Source: an uncultured Bradyrhizobium sp.
GTDB taxonomy: Bacteria; Pseudomonadota; Alphaproteobacteria; Rhizobiales; Xanthobacteraceae
Assembly: GCF_947648125.1 (NCBI RefSeq)
Contig: NZ_CANSMR010000003.1
Coordinates: 248,001 to 312,000 of the forward strand
Length of the DNA: 64,000 nucleotides
Direction: 5' to 3'
A program made the translations under genes and the position numbers. Position 1 is the first letter of the stretch, and each line of letters starts with the position of its first letter. Shown in pieces: positions 54,041 through 61,848 of this stretch. The notes beneath the pieces were generated by a model that was not told where the DNA came from, ran no database searches, and saw nothing but the letters and a program-made list of their open reading frames with translations.

Positions 54041-54514
54041 TCATCCCTCACCGCGCACCATCGTGTAGAAATCAACCCGCGTTGCCGCGGTCTCCGCGGC
54101 CTTGCGGGCGCGTTCGGCATTCATCGCGACACGCAGCGGCGCGATCACCTTGGCCTCCACCTCGCCGGACAACTCCGCCGACTGCACCATGGCGTCGCAC
54201 AGCGCGATCATCTGCGCCTTGTGCGCATCGCGGCCGAGCGTGTAGCCGAAGCCGACCTCGCCGGTCGCAAGCCGCACCGCCGCGCGCGACACCGTCGCCT
54301 CGCCGAGATTGAACGGCGCACCGTCACCGCCGATCCGCCCGCGCATCATCACGAGGCCGTTCTCCGGCTCGCGCAGGTTCTCATGCGCGGGCACTGCGAT
54401 CGCGGCCAGCCGGCCTGCGATGTCGGCCGCGGCGGAGTGCGCCAGCACCGTCATCGCGGCCTTGCGCTGGCCCTGTTTGCTGTCTGGTCCGGTCGTACTG
54501 ATGGTCGAACTCAT
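54041..54514 (-). CDS. phnG: C-P lyase complex subunit PhnG
   Basis: 157 residues from ATG 54514, first gene of the minus-strand phn operon. It forms the PhnGHIJ core with an ATP-dependent phosphoribosyl-transfer step. Motifs: ENLREPENGLVMMRGRIGGDGAPFNLGEATVSR and VGFGYTLGRDAHKAQ. GCAAGG lies seven bases before this ATG. Two farther upstream ATGs would place the 5' end in the 32-bp operator, so they are not chosen. Confidence 0.93.
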   Translation of the reverse strand: MSSTISTTGPDSKQGQRKAAMTVLAHSAAADIAGRLAAIAVPAHENLREPENGLVMMRGRIGGDGAPFNLGEATVSRAAVRLATGEVGFGYTLGRDAHKAQMIALCDAMVQSAELSGEVEAKVIAPLRVAMNAERARKAAETAATRVDFYTMVRGEG

Positions 54515-54530
54515 GAGCAACCTTGCTTGC

Positions 54531-54562
54531 ATCAAGTTGTCTATGATAATAGACAACTTGAT
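54531..54562. promoter_or_regulatory. Probable PhnF operator (32-bp palindrome)
   Basis: ATCAAGTTGTCTAT-GATA-ATAGACAACTTGAT: perfect 14-base arms with a four-base spacer, in the gap between phnG and phnF, which diverge. The core TCTAT-N4-ATAGA resembles TATAGA-type sites bound by PhnF-like GntR/HutC regulators. Binding here would cover both promoters and give autoregulation. Confidence 0.8.
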
Positions 54563-54618
54563 AGCCGAGCGCCATGACTGTTTCGTGACAAACCGAAGAT
54601 TTCTGGTATCACCGCGCC

Positions 54619-55344
54619 ATGAGCATGCAGGAAAGTTCCGGCGTCGCCTTGTGGCGGCAGGTCGCTGACGGCATCGAGCGCGGCATCGCCGACGGCCGCT
54701 TCGCTGCAGGCGAAAAGCTGCCGGGCGAGATGGAGATCGCCGAGACTTACCGGGTCAACCGCCACACCGTGCGGCGGGCGCTCGCCGCACTCGCCGAGCG
54801 CGGCCTGGTGCGCGCCGAGCGCGGTAGCGGCACCTATGTCGAAGCCCAGCGCCTTGCCTATCCGCTGCGCTCACGCACGCGATTCTCCGAGATCGTCGGC
54901 GCCGGCGGCCATGAGCCGCGCGGCCAGCTGATCGATGCAGGCAGCGATGTTGCCAATCGCGAGATCGCGCGCGAGCTGGGTTTGAAGATTGGCGCGCCGC
55001 TGATCCGGATCGAAGCGGTGCGGCTCGCCGACCGGACGCCGATCTGCGTTTCGACCACCTGGCTGTCGGCCGAGCGGTTTCCCGATGCCGGCAGCGTGTT
55101 TGCCGACGTTCGTTCGATGACGAAGCTGCTCGGGCATTACGGCGTCAAGGATTACCGCCGCGCATCGACCCGGATCACCGCGGCGATCGCCGATGCGACC
55201 GACGCCGCACGGCTCGATCTGCCGCTGGGCCGGCCGGTGCTGGTGGTCGACGCGACCGACGTCGACATGCTGGACCGCCCGCTGGTGACCAAGCGCTCGC
55301 GCTTCGCCGCCGAGCGCGTGGAGTTTCTGGTCGAGAACGGCTGA
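54619..55344 (+). CDS. phnF: Phosphonate-utilisation GntR-family regulator PhnF
   Basis: 241 residues. Winged helix at 10-75 (GEKLPGEMEIAETYRVNRHTVRRALAALAERGLVRAERGSGTYV) and a HutC/UTRA-type ligand domain at about 90-235. It probably senses phosphonates or C-P lyase intermediates and represses the divergent phnGHIJKLMN genes by binding the 32-bp palindrome. It sits between the transporter and lyase operons, with phnE on its 3' side in opposite direction. Confidence 0.93.
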   Translation: MSMQESSGVALWRQVADGIERGIADGRFAAGEKLPGEMEIAETYRVNRHTVRRALAALAERGLVRAERGSGTYVEAQRLAYPLRSRTRFSEIVGAGGHEPRGQLIDAGSDVANREIARELGLKIGAPLIRIEAVRLADRTPICVSTTWLSAERFPDAGSVFADVRSMTKLLGHYGVKDYRRASTRITAAIADATDAARLDLPLGRPVLVVDATDVDMLDRPLVTKRSRFAAERVEFLVENG

Positions 55345-55350
55345 CTCTTC

Positions 55351-55382
55351 CTCCCCGCACGCGGGGAGAGGCGAAGAAAAAA
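55351..55382. terminator. Convergent hairpin between phnF and phnE
   Basis: CTCCCCGC-AC-GCGGGGAG (55351-55368) with flanking CTTC/GAAG pairs. An A-run follows on the plus strand, so the T-run for the minus strand would precede rather than follow the stem. It may be a structural stop for both convergent transcripts rather than a classic terminator. Confidence 0.45.
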
Positions 55383-56231
55383 CTACGCCACTGCCCTTTG
55401 CCCGATGATTGCAAAGCGGAGCTTGCTCGAGATGAAATCGATCGCGGCGACCGCGATCAGGATCATCAGGATCAGGAACGACACCTTCTGCCATTCCAGC
55501 ACACGGATCTGCTCGGCGAGCTGTAGCCCGATGCCGCCGGCGCCGACGATGCCGATGATGGTGGCCGAACGGGTGTTCGACTCGATGAAATAGAGCACCT
55601 GGCCGGCGATCACGGGCAAGACCTGCGGCAGCAGGCCGAAGCGGATTTCATGCAGCGCGTTGCCGCCGGAGGCGCGGATGCCCTCGACCTGCTTGCGATC
55701 CGCGGCCTCGATCGCCTCCGAGAACAGCTTTCCGAACGCGCCGAAGTCGGAGACCATGATCGCCAGCACGCCGGCGAATGGCCCGAGGCCGACGACATTG
55801 ATCCAGACCAGCGCCCAGATCAGCGTATCGACGCCGCGGATCGAATCCAGGAAGCGGCGCACCGGAAAGCGGATCAGGTTCGACGGGATGATGTTGCGCG
55901 CCGCCAGCAGGCTGACCGGCAGCGCCAGCAGCGCCGCAAGCGTGGTGCCGAGCAGCGCGATCGACAGCGTTTCGCCGAGCGCCTGCATGTAAAGCGGGAA
56001 CGACGAGCCGGGATTCGGCGGGATCATCATCATGGTGATCCAGCCGAGCTGGCTCATCCCTGAGATCAGCTTCGTCGGCGAGAAGTCGAGATCGACCAGG
56101 CCGTAGACGAAGATTGCAAGCGCCACAGCGATCATGGCCGGCAGCGCCAGCCGTGCCGACGCCGGGCGTTCGAACACGCCGGGGTACTTCGCACGCAGTT
56201 CCGCGGTATCCGGCTTCGGCAGCTGGCTCAT
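55383..56231 (-). CDS. phnE: Phosphonate ABC transporter permease PhnE (second copy)
   Basis: 282 residues, six membrane helices. The permease signature is EAIEAADRKQVEGIRASGGNALHEIRFG then LPQVLPVIAGQVLYF, the EAA-loop region that contacts PhnC. It overlaps the upstream phnE paralog by four bases, so the two form a heterodimeric channel. It ends about 40 bases from phnF. Confidence 0.95.
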   Translation of the reverse strand: MSQLPKPDTAELRAKYPGVFERPASARLALPAMIAVALAIFVYGLVDLDFSPTKLISGMSQLGWITMMMIPPNPGSSFPLYMQALGETLSIALLGTTLAALLALPVSLLAARNIIPSNLIRFPVRRFLDSIRGVDTLIWALVWINVVGLGPFAGVLAIMVSDFGAFGKLFSEAIEAADRKQVEGIRASGGNALHEIRFGLLPQVLPVIAGQVLYFIESNTRSATIIGIVGAGGIGLQLAEQIRVLEWQKVSFLILMILIAVAAIDFISSKLRFAIIGQRAVA

Positions 56232-57112
56232 CGCCGGGTCTCCTTGCCGAACAGCCGGGCGCGCAGCCAGCCGGTCGAGATGTCGATAATGAAGACGGTG
56301 ACGATGATTGTGACGAGGATGGCGCTGACGTCGGAATAGTAGAACTTGCGGATCGCGACCACGAGCTCCTGCCCGATGCCGCCGGCACCGACGAAGCCCA
56401 TTACCGAGGCCTCGCGGACATTGATCTCGAAGCGCAGCAGCGCGTAGCTGGCGTAGCCCGCCGAGACCTGCGGCAGGATGGCAAAGCGCATGCAGGACAG
56501 CCAACTCGCGCCGGTGGAGCGGATGCCCTCGACCGGCTTCATGTCGGCATTCTCGACGATCTCGGCGAACAGCTTGCCGAGCGCTCCGGTGGTGTGGATC
56601 GCGATCGCCAGCACACCGGCCATCGGCCCGAGGCCGAACGCGATCACGAAGATCAGCGCGAACACGATGCCCGGCACGGTGCGGGCGAATTCGAGCAGGC
56701 GACGGATGATGAAGCGCACCCACGGTCCCGGCGAGGTGTTCTGGGCGGCAAGGAAATTCAGTGCAAAGGCGAGCACAGCACCGGTCAGGGTGCCGACATA
56801 GCTGATCAGCAGGGTCTCACCGAGCAGCCGCAGCCATTTCTTCAGGCCCCAGAACCATTCCACCGGATCGGTCCAGACCCGCGCACCGGAATCCAACGTC
56901 AGGATGCGGTCGAAATAGCTGACGAAGTTGCCGAAATAGGTGAAGAACGTGTGCAGGTTCACATCGGCGCCGAGCGCCGCGATAAACAGCGCCGCGCAGA
57001 ATACCGCAGCCGCGACCGTCGCCTTCAGCCGCTTGCGCGCGACCGCCTTGCGATAGGCATCGTTCAGCGTCGCCAGTTGCTGCGCTGGAAGGATGGAAAT
57101 GGCGGTCGCCAT
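56228..57112 (-). CDS. phnE: Phosphonate ABC transporter permease PhnE (first copy)
   Basis: 294 residues. Six membrane helices, EAA-loop region EIVENADMKPVEGIRSTGASWLSCMRFAILPQVS. It is the first permease gene downstream of phnD and overlaps its partner by four bases. In the closely related rhizobial systems two PhnE proteins (sometimes called PhnE1 and PhnE2 or PhnT) make the channel. A hairpin between phnD and this gene may reduce its expression relative to phnD. Confidence 0.95.
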   Translation of the reverse strand: MATAISILPAQQLATLNDAYRKAVARKRLKATVAAAVFCAALFIAALGADVNLHTFFTYFGNFVSYFDRILTLDSGARVWTDPVEWFWGLKKWLRLLGETLLISYVGTLTGAVLAFALNFLAAQNTSPGPWVRFIIRRLLEFARTVPGIVFALIFVIAFGLGPMAGVLAIAIHTTGALGKLFAEIVENADMKPVEGIRSTGASWLSCMRFAILPQVSAGYASYALLRFEINVREASVMGFVGAGGIGQELVVAIRKFYYSDVSAILVTIIVTVFIIDISTGWLRARLFGKETRR

Positions 57113-57148
57113 CGATGCGGGCCAGTCTGCTCGAGGGATGAACGAAAA

Positions 57149-57173
57149 GGGCCGGGTTGTCGAAACCCGGCCC
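57149..57173 (-). terminator. Attenuator/terminator hairpin between phnD and phnE
   Basis: GGGCCGGGTT (57149-57158) and AACCCGGCCC (57164-57173), perfect 10-base arms. In the minus-strand transcript the stem is followed by CTTTTCG, so it can terminate part of the transcripts after phnD. Confidence 0.65.
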
Positions 57174-57193
57174 GATTCAGCGGCGATGTGCGA

Positions 57194-58123
57194 TCAGGAC
57201 GCCTTCTTGCGCAGGGCGTCGACGAACTTGATCAACTCGATGGTCTTGTCGTAGTCGGCGTTGGTGACCGGCTGCCACGGCAGGTTCTTGCCGTCGGACA
57301 GCTTCTTGAAGGCTTCCGGATCCTTCTTCGGCATGTCGAGGAAGGCCTGCTTGATCTTCGCCTTCATGTCGTCGGGAAGGCTCTCGAGATAGGCGTAGGG
57401 CGAGTTGATGATCAGGTCGGACTTCACGATGATGCGGAAGTCCTCCTTCTTCAGCGGCGTGCCGTCGCTCGACTTCACCATGTTCTTGGCGAGCATGCGG
57501 GTCAGGTTGGAATCGTCGTCGGCATTCCACCAGTTGGCGGCGACATCGACGGTGCCCTGCGCCAGCGCCAGCACGGCGTTCTCGTGGCTGCCGGTGAAGA
57601 CCACCTTGGAGAAATAGGTCTCCGGATCGATCCCCATCTGGTTCAGCTTGAAGCGCGGCATGTTGTTGCCGGAGGTCGAGTTGGGATCGACCAGGCCGAT
57701 ATTCTTGCCCTTGAGGTCTTCGACCTTCTGGTACGGGCTCTTGGCGAGCACGTAGAACACCGAATAGTAGCCCTTCGAACCGTCGGCATTGACGTCGATC
57801 ACGAACGCGTCGGTCTTGACGCCGGTGAGACGGGCGCGGGCGAACGACGCCGGGCCGTAGTAGCCGATGTGGATGTTACCGGCGCGCTGGCCCTCGATGA
57901 CGGCCGCGTAGTCGTTGGCAACGCGTAGGGTCACCTTGATGCCGAGTTCTTTGGACAGATACTCGGTGAGCGGACCGTAGCGCTCGGTGACGCCGGAGCC
58001 GTTTTCGGCGGGGATCACCGCGAAGGTGATTTCCGGATACTTGGCCTTCCAGTCCTCGGCCGAAGCCGATCCTGCGAACGCCAGCGCGGCGGCGCCGGCC
58101 AGAATGATGCGACGAGTGATCAT
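57194..58123 (-). CDS. phnD: Phosphonate ABC transporter substrate-binding protein PhnD
   Basis: 309 residues. Signal peptide of about 22 residues (MITRRIILAGAAALAFAGSASA). The mature domain has the phosphonate-binding family features: IPAENGSGVTERYGPL, IGYYGPASFARARL, NIGLVDPNSTSGNNMPRFKL. It is a periplasmic phosphonate receptor, the second gene of a minus-strand phnC-phnD-phnE-phnE operon. Hairpins flank the gene on both sides. Confidence 0.96.
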   Translation of the reverse strand: MITRRIILAGAAALAFAGSASAEDWKAKYPEITFAVIPAENGSGVTERYGPLTEYLSKELGIKVTLRVANDYAAVIEGQRAGNIHIGYYGPASFARARLTGVKTDAFVIDVNADGSKGYYSVFYVLAKSPYQKVEDLKGKNIGLVDPNSTSGNNMPRFKLNQMGIDPETYFSKVVFTGSHENAVLALAQGTVDVAANWWNADDDSNLTRMLAKNMVKSSDGTPLKKEDFRIIVKSDLIINSPYAYLESLPDDMKAKIKQAFLDMPKKDPEAFKKLSDGKNLPWQPVTNADYDKTIELIKFVDALRKKAS

Positions 58124-58154
58124 GTTACCCCTCTTTGGTAGTTACGCCTGTTGG

Positions 58155-58171
58155 CCGGGCGAAATGCCCGG
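58155..58171. other. Hairpin between phnC and phnD
   Basis: CCGGGC-GAAAT-GCCCGG with perfect 6-base arms, in the 75-base gap between phnC and phnD. There is no T-run on the minus strand, so it may stabilise the 5' end of a processed phnD transcript rather than terminate transcription. Confidence 0.45.
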
Positions 58172-58198
58172 TTGCCCTGTTTTTCGAAAATGCGCCGC

Positions 58199-59014
58199 TC
58201 AGGCCGCGGCAGCGGTGCCGAGCGCCGGAGCAGCTGCGCCATCGGGAACGGGCAGCGGTGCCGCGCCCATGACGTCATTGGCCTCGAGGTCATAGAGCTC
58301 GCGGGCAATATGGTCGGTCAGCGCCGCCGGGGCGCCGTCGAACACCACGCGGCCCGCAGCCATGCCGACCAGGCGATCGCAATATGTTCGCGCGAGGTCG
58401 AGGGAGTGCAGGTTGCAGAGCACCGTGATGCCGAAATGCTTGTTGATGCGCAGCAGCGCATCCATCACGATCTTGGTGTTGCGCGGATCAAGCGAGGCGA
58501 TCGGCTCGTCGGCAAGAATGATGTCGGGCTCCTGCACCAGCGCGCGGGCAATCGCGACCCGCTGCTGCTGGCCGCCGGAGAGCTGGTCGGCGCGCTGCGC
58601 CGCGAGCTGGGCGATGTCGAACTGCTCGAGCGCCGACAGCGCGAGCGCCCTGTCCTGCTCCGGCCAGACCTGCGCCAGCGAGCGCCATGACGGGATCTGC
58701 GCCAGCCGGCCCATCAGCACGTTGGTCAGCACATCGAGACGGCCGACCAGATTGAATTGCTGGAAGATCATTGCCGAGCGCGCCCGCCACTGCCGCAGCG
58801 CCTTGCCGCGCAGCGCGGTCACATCGGTCCCTTCAAACAGGATACGGCCGGAGGTCGGATCGGCGAGACGGTTGATCATCCGCAGCAAGGTCGACTTGCC
58901 GGCACCGGAGCGGCCGATCACGCCGACAAAGCTGCCCGGCGCGATCGAAAAGGATGCATTGTCGACTGCGGCTTTTGTGCCGAACCGGCACGTCAAACCT
59001 TCCACCACCAGCAT
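58199..59014 (-). CDS. phnC: Phosphonate ABC transporter ATPase PhnC
   Basis: 271 residues from ATG 59014 (GGAGCATTAC upstream). ABC motifs: Walker [10 protein letters not shown], signature [10 protein letters not shown], Walker B IILADEP. Q-loop at [10 protein letters not shown]. The Ala/Pro-rich C-terminal tail ([16 protein letters not shown]) is extra compared with E. coli. First gene of the minus-strand transport operon, divergent from the acetyltransferase-phnM2 operon with Pho-box-like sites between. Confidence 0.95.
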   Translation of the reverse strand: MLVVEGLTCRFGTKAAVDNASFSIAPGSFVGVIGRSGAGKSTLLRMINRLADPTSGRILFEGTDVTALRGKALRQWRARSAMIFQQFNLVGRLDVLTNVLMGRLAQIPSWRSLAQVWPEQDRALALSALEQFDIAQLAAQRADQLSGGQQQRVAIARALVQEPDIILADEPIASLDPRNTKIVMDALLRINKHFGITVLCNLHSLDLARTYCDRLVGMAAGRVVFDGAPAALTDHIARELYDLEANDVMGAAPLPVPDGAAAPALGTAAAA

Positions 59015-59126
59015 GTAATGCTCCAACCGCGTCGCGTTGAGCCATCGCTATCCCCGGTGTTTAACAGTTATGTGACGTGACGTTGCAGTGCGGCGATCGT
59101 CCACACTGTCCCTTGCCGTTCCCTTG

Positions 59127-59155
59127 CCGTCATCGCAGCGTCATGATGTTGTCAT
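59127..59155 (+). promoter_or_regulatory. Triple Pho-box-like sites
   Basis: Three 7-mers at an exact 11-base period: CCGTCAT (59127-59133), GCGTCAT (59138-59144) and TTGTCAT (59149-59155). Each fits the alphaproteobacterial PhoB half-site CTGTCAT with N4 spacers at two of seven positions or fewer. They lie 59 bases before the acetyltransferase start and 113 bases before phnC, in the right place for phosphate control of one or both divergent operons. Confidence 0.65.
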
Positions 59156-59213
59156 CAAGCGTCCCGATGACGAGCGCGCATCCCCCGGAAGCCAAAGATT
59201 TGCGGAGGCCCCG

Positions 59214-59879
59214 ATGGCCGGAAAAACACTCTCGGTTGTGCCGACGATCGACCCGACTGCGTCGGTGCGCGAGAGCAAGCTCGGCAAATATACCGAGGTC
59301 GGCGCGCGCACGATCCTGCTTGAAGTCAGCATGGATGACTATTCCTATGTCGTGAACGACAGCCAGATCACCTACACCTCGATCGGCAAGTTCTGCTCGA
59401 TCGCGGCGATGACCCGCATCAATCCCGGCAACCACCCGATGCATCGCGCGACGCAGGCGCATTTCACCTACCGCGCCAGCGCCTATTTTCCCGGCGAGAG
59501 CGACGACACCGACTTCTTCAACTGGCGACGTGCGCATCACGTGCATATCGGCCATGACGTCTGGATCGGTCATGGTGCGATCCTGCTGCCGGGCCGGAAC
59601 ATCGGAACCGGCGCCGTCGTCGCCGCCGGCGCGATCGTGACCAAGGATGTGCCCGCCTACACCATCGTTGCCGGTAATCCGGCGCGGCCGGTGAAGCGGC
59701 GCTTCTCCGAGACAACAGCGGATCGCCTCACATCGCTCGCGTGGTGGGACTGGGATCACGAAACACTTCGTCGTGTGCTACCCGACTTCCGTAAGCTCGC
59801 GGTCGAGGAATTTCTCGACAAGTATGAGGCCGAGGCCGTATCCCAATCACAGAACAAGCAACGGAGCGCGGCATCGTGA
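59214..59879 (+). CDS. Left-handed beta-helix acetyltransferase, phosphonate-associated (DapH/CatB-like)
   Basis: 221 residues from ATG 59214 with GGAGG upstream. Hexapeptide repeats ([56 protein letters not shown]) make a left-handed beta-helix. A chloramphenicol-acetyltransferase-like [12 protein letters not shown] loop follows. Proteins of this branch are often found in phn clusters and may acetylate aminoalkylphosphonates, the role PhnO (GNAT fold) has in E. coli. Its 3' end overlaps phnM2 by four bases. Confidence 0.85.
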   Translation: MAGKTLSVVPTIDPTASVRESKLGKYTEVGARTILLEVSMDDYSYVVNDSQITYTSIGKFCSIAAMTRINPGNHPMHRATQAHFTYRASAYFPGESDDTDFFNWRRAHHVHIGHDVWIGHGAILLPGRNIGTGAVVAAGAIVTKDVPAYTIVAGNPARPVKRRFSETTADRLTSLAWWDWDHETLRRVLPDFRKLAVEEFLDKYEAEAVSQSQNKQRSAAS

Positions 59880-61048
59880 CGGACATTTTCATCGAGGGCG
59901 GACGCACGCTGGCTGACGGTGCACTGATCGAGACCTCGCTGCGGACCTCAGGCCGCGACATTGGTGCAGTCGACGCCGAACAGGGCCGCGCCGCGCTCCA
60001 CATCAATGCCTGCGGCCTGCTGGTGCTGCCCGGCATCATCGATCTGCACGGCGATGCGTTCGAGCGGCAGATGATGCCGCGCCCCGGCGTCGATTTCCCG
60101 ACCGACGTGGCGCTGATCGACAGCGACCGGCAGGCGATCGCCAACGGCATCACCACCGTGTTCCATGGGACGACCTGGTCGTGGGAGCCTGGTCTGCGCA
60201 GCGCGGAGAATGCCCGCAAGCTGCTCGATGCGATCGAGGCGCTGCGGCCGCAGCTCGCCGCCGATACGCGCTTCCACCTGCGTCACGAGACCCACAATCT
60301 CGAGGCCGAGGCCGAAATCATTCAATGGCTCACGGAAGGCCGCATCGACCTGTTCGCCTTCAACGACCACAGCAACGTCAAGCCGAAGAAGCGCAACCAG
60401 CTGGCCGAACGCACCGGGCTGTCGCTCGAGGCCGTCAACGACATGCTCGATCGGATCGTGGCGCGCCGTCCCGAGGTGCCGGCGTCGATCGCGCGGCTGG
60501 CTGCCGCTGCACGTGCGGCAAACATTCGGATGCTCTCGCATGACGACAACAGCCCGGCGATGCGCCAGGAGTTTCGCGCGCTTGGTGCCACGATTGCAGA
60601 ATTCCCGGTCAATGAAGAGACCGCGCGCGATGCCGCTGCCGCCGGCGACTTCATCGTGTTCGGCGCGCCCAACGTGGTGCGCGGCGGCAGCCACACCGGC
60701 TGGACCAAGGCATCCGACATGATCGCACAGGGCCTCTGCTCGGTGCTGGCGTCGGACTACTATTATCCGGCGCAACTGCTCGCGGCATTCCGCCTCGCCG
60801 CCGATGGGATCCTGCCGCTCACCAAAGCCTGGGATCTGATCTCGTCGGCGCCGGCACGCGCGGCAGGGCTTGCCGATCGCGGCATGATCGCCGCGGGCCG
60901 CCGCGCCGACATCATTGTCGTCGACGACAAGGTGCCGCTGCGGCCGCGCATCGTCGCCGTGATATCAGCCGGACGGCTGGTGCATCTGGCGGACGCGAGC
61001 TGCCTCGTTCATTCGCTCGCACCGCGCAAGACGGTTGCGGCAGCATAG
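59876..61048 (+). CDS. phnM: Alpha-D-ribose 1-methylphosphonate 5-triphosphate diphosphatase (second copy)
   Basis: 390 residues from GTG 59876 (four-base overlap GTGA with the upstream gene). Metal-site segments [11 protein letters not shown] near 55-60 and SHDDNSPAM, plus [15 protein letters not shown] and [13 protein letters not shown]. It differs clearly from the first copy at 48775-49929, so both are likely functional paralogs rather than recent duplicates. It lies in an operon with the acetyltransferase and the DUF1045 gene. Confidence 0.92.
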   Translation: MTDIFIEGGRTLADGALIETSLRTSGRDIGAVDAEQGRAALHINACGLLVLPGIIDLHGDAFERQMMPRPGVDFPTDVALIDSDRQAIANGITTVFHGTTWSWEPGLRSAENARKLLDAIEALRPQLAADTRFHLRHETHNLEAEAEIIQWLTEGRIDLFAFNDHSNVKPKKRNQLAERTGLSLEAVNDMLDRIVARRPEVPASIARLAAAARAANIRMLSHDDNSPAMRQEFRALGATIAEFPVNEETARDAAAAGDFIVFGAPNVVRGGSHTGWTKASDMIAQGLCSVLASDYYYPAQLLAAFRLAADGILPLTKAWDLISSAPARAAGLADRGMIAAGRRADIIVVDDKVPLRPRIVAVISAGRLVHLADASCLVHSLAPRKTVAAA

Positions 61049-61068
61049 TCAGGACCTGTTCTGCTGCC

Positions 61069-61812
61069 ATGGCCAACACTCCACGCTACGCAATCTATTA
61101 TGCGCCGTCACCCGACAGCGTCCTGCACCACTTCGGTTCGACACTGCTCGGCTACGATGCCGTGTCGGGCGACGATCTGCCGTTTCCCGGTGGCGTTGCG
61201 CCCGACTGGCGCGAGGTGACGGAGGATCCGCGCAAATACGGCTTTCACGCCACGCTGAAGGCGCCGACCGCGCTCGCCAATGGCAGGAGCGAGTCCGAGC
61301 TGCTCGACGCCTGCGCTGCCTTCGCCGGCCGCGCGCGGCGCATTCCGGTGATCGAACCTGTCGTCGATTCCATCAGCGGCTTCATCGCCGTAATCCCGGC
61401 CAGCCGCTCGGATGATCTGCAACAGCTCGCCGCCGACTGCGTCACCGCGTTCGACACGTTCCGTGCGCCGCTGACGCCGCAAGATCGCGCGCGGCGCAAA
61501 CCCGAACAGCTCACGGAGCGGCAGCGCGACTATCTCGACCGCTGGGGCTACCCTTACGTCATGGAGGAATTCCGCTTCCACATGACGCTGACCGGGCGAT
61601 TGAGCGACGAGCGGCGCGGCCCGATCATGGCGCGGCTGCGCGAGCGGTTCGCGGCGATCGAGCTTGCGCGGCTGGCGATCGACCGCATCGCGCTGTTCAA
61701 GCAAGCCGACAGCGCATCCCGCTTCCGTATCATCGGCAGCTGGCCGTTGCGAGCGAGAGCGTTTTCGAGCGAAGTGGACACCGGTTCGCGTGAAGAAAAC
61801 GCGTCAAAATAA
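61069..61812 (+). CDS. DUF1045 phosphonate-metabolism protein, 2H-phosphoesterase-like
   Basis: 247 residues. Two His-x-Thr motifs (FHATLKAPT with His60, and FHMTLTG near residue 166) are the catalytic signatures of the 2H phosphoesterase superfamily, whose members open cyclic phosphates. The family is known to occur near phn genes. Its place in the operon behind phnM suggests a role on the cyclic phosphate that arises after C-P cleavage. The last 20 or so residues (RARAFSSEVDTGSREENASK) are translated from a dispersed palindromic repeat, which also gives the stop codon. Confidence 0.85.
   Translation: MANTPRYAIYYAPSPDSVLHHFGSTLLGYDAVSGDDLPFPGGVAPDWREVTEDPRKYGFHATLKAPTALANGRSESELLDACAAFAGRARRIPVIEPVVDSISGFIAVIPASRSDDLQQLAADCVTAFDTFRAPLTPQDRARRKPEQLTERQRDYLDRWGYPYVMEEFRFHMTLTGRLSDERRGPIMARLRERFAAIELARLAIDRIALFKQADSASRFRIIGSWPLRARAFSSEVDTGSREENASK
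61756..61805 (-). repeat. Dispersed palindromic element, copy 4 (inverted), inside the DUF1045 gene
   Basis: AGAGCGTTTTCGAGCGAAGTGG... GCGTGAAGAAAACGCGTC, reverse of the copy after dxs. It lies within the last codons of the DUF1045 gene (stop TAA at 61810-61812). Confidence 0.9.
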
Positions 61813-61816
61813 GGGA

Positions 61817-61847
61817 GCTTCGGTACTGATTGAATCAGAACCGAAGC
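61817..61847. terminator. Convergent hairpin between DUF1045 and lysR
   Basis: GCTTCGGTACTGATT-G-AATCAGAACCGAAGC: 15-base arms with one mismatch. It sits between convergent genes and touches the lysR stop (61849). The GATT...AATC core matches that of the hairpin after dxs. Confidence 0.65.
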
Positions 61848-61848
61848 G

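Noticed and set aside
54532-54556. Longer N-terminus for PhnG
   Set aside because: It would place the start codon within the 32-bp operator, while ATG 54514 has a Shine-Dalgarno-like GCAAGG.
59073-59094. CGTCAC...TGTTAA on the minus strand as a Pho box for phnC
   Set aside because: Only partly matches the CTGTCAT half-site and lacks the exact second half; the plus-strand triplet is much better.
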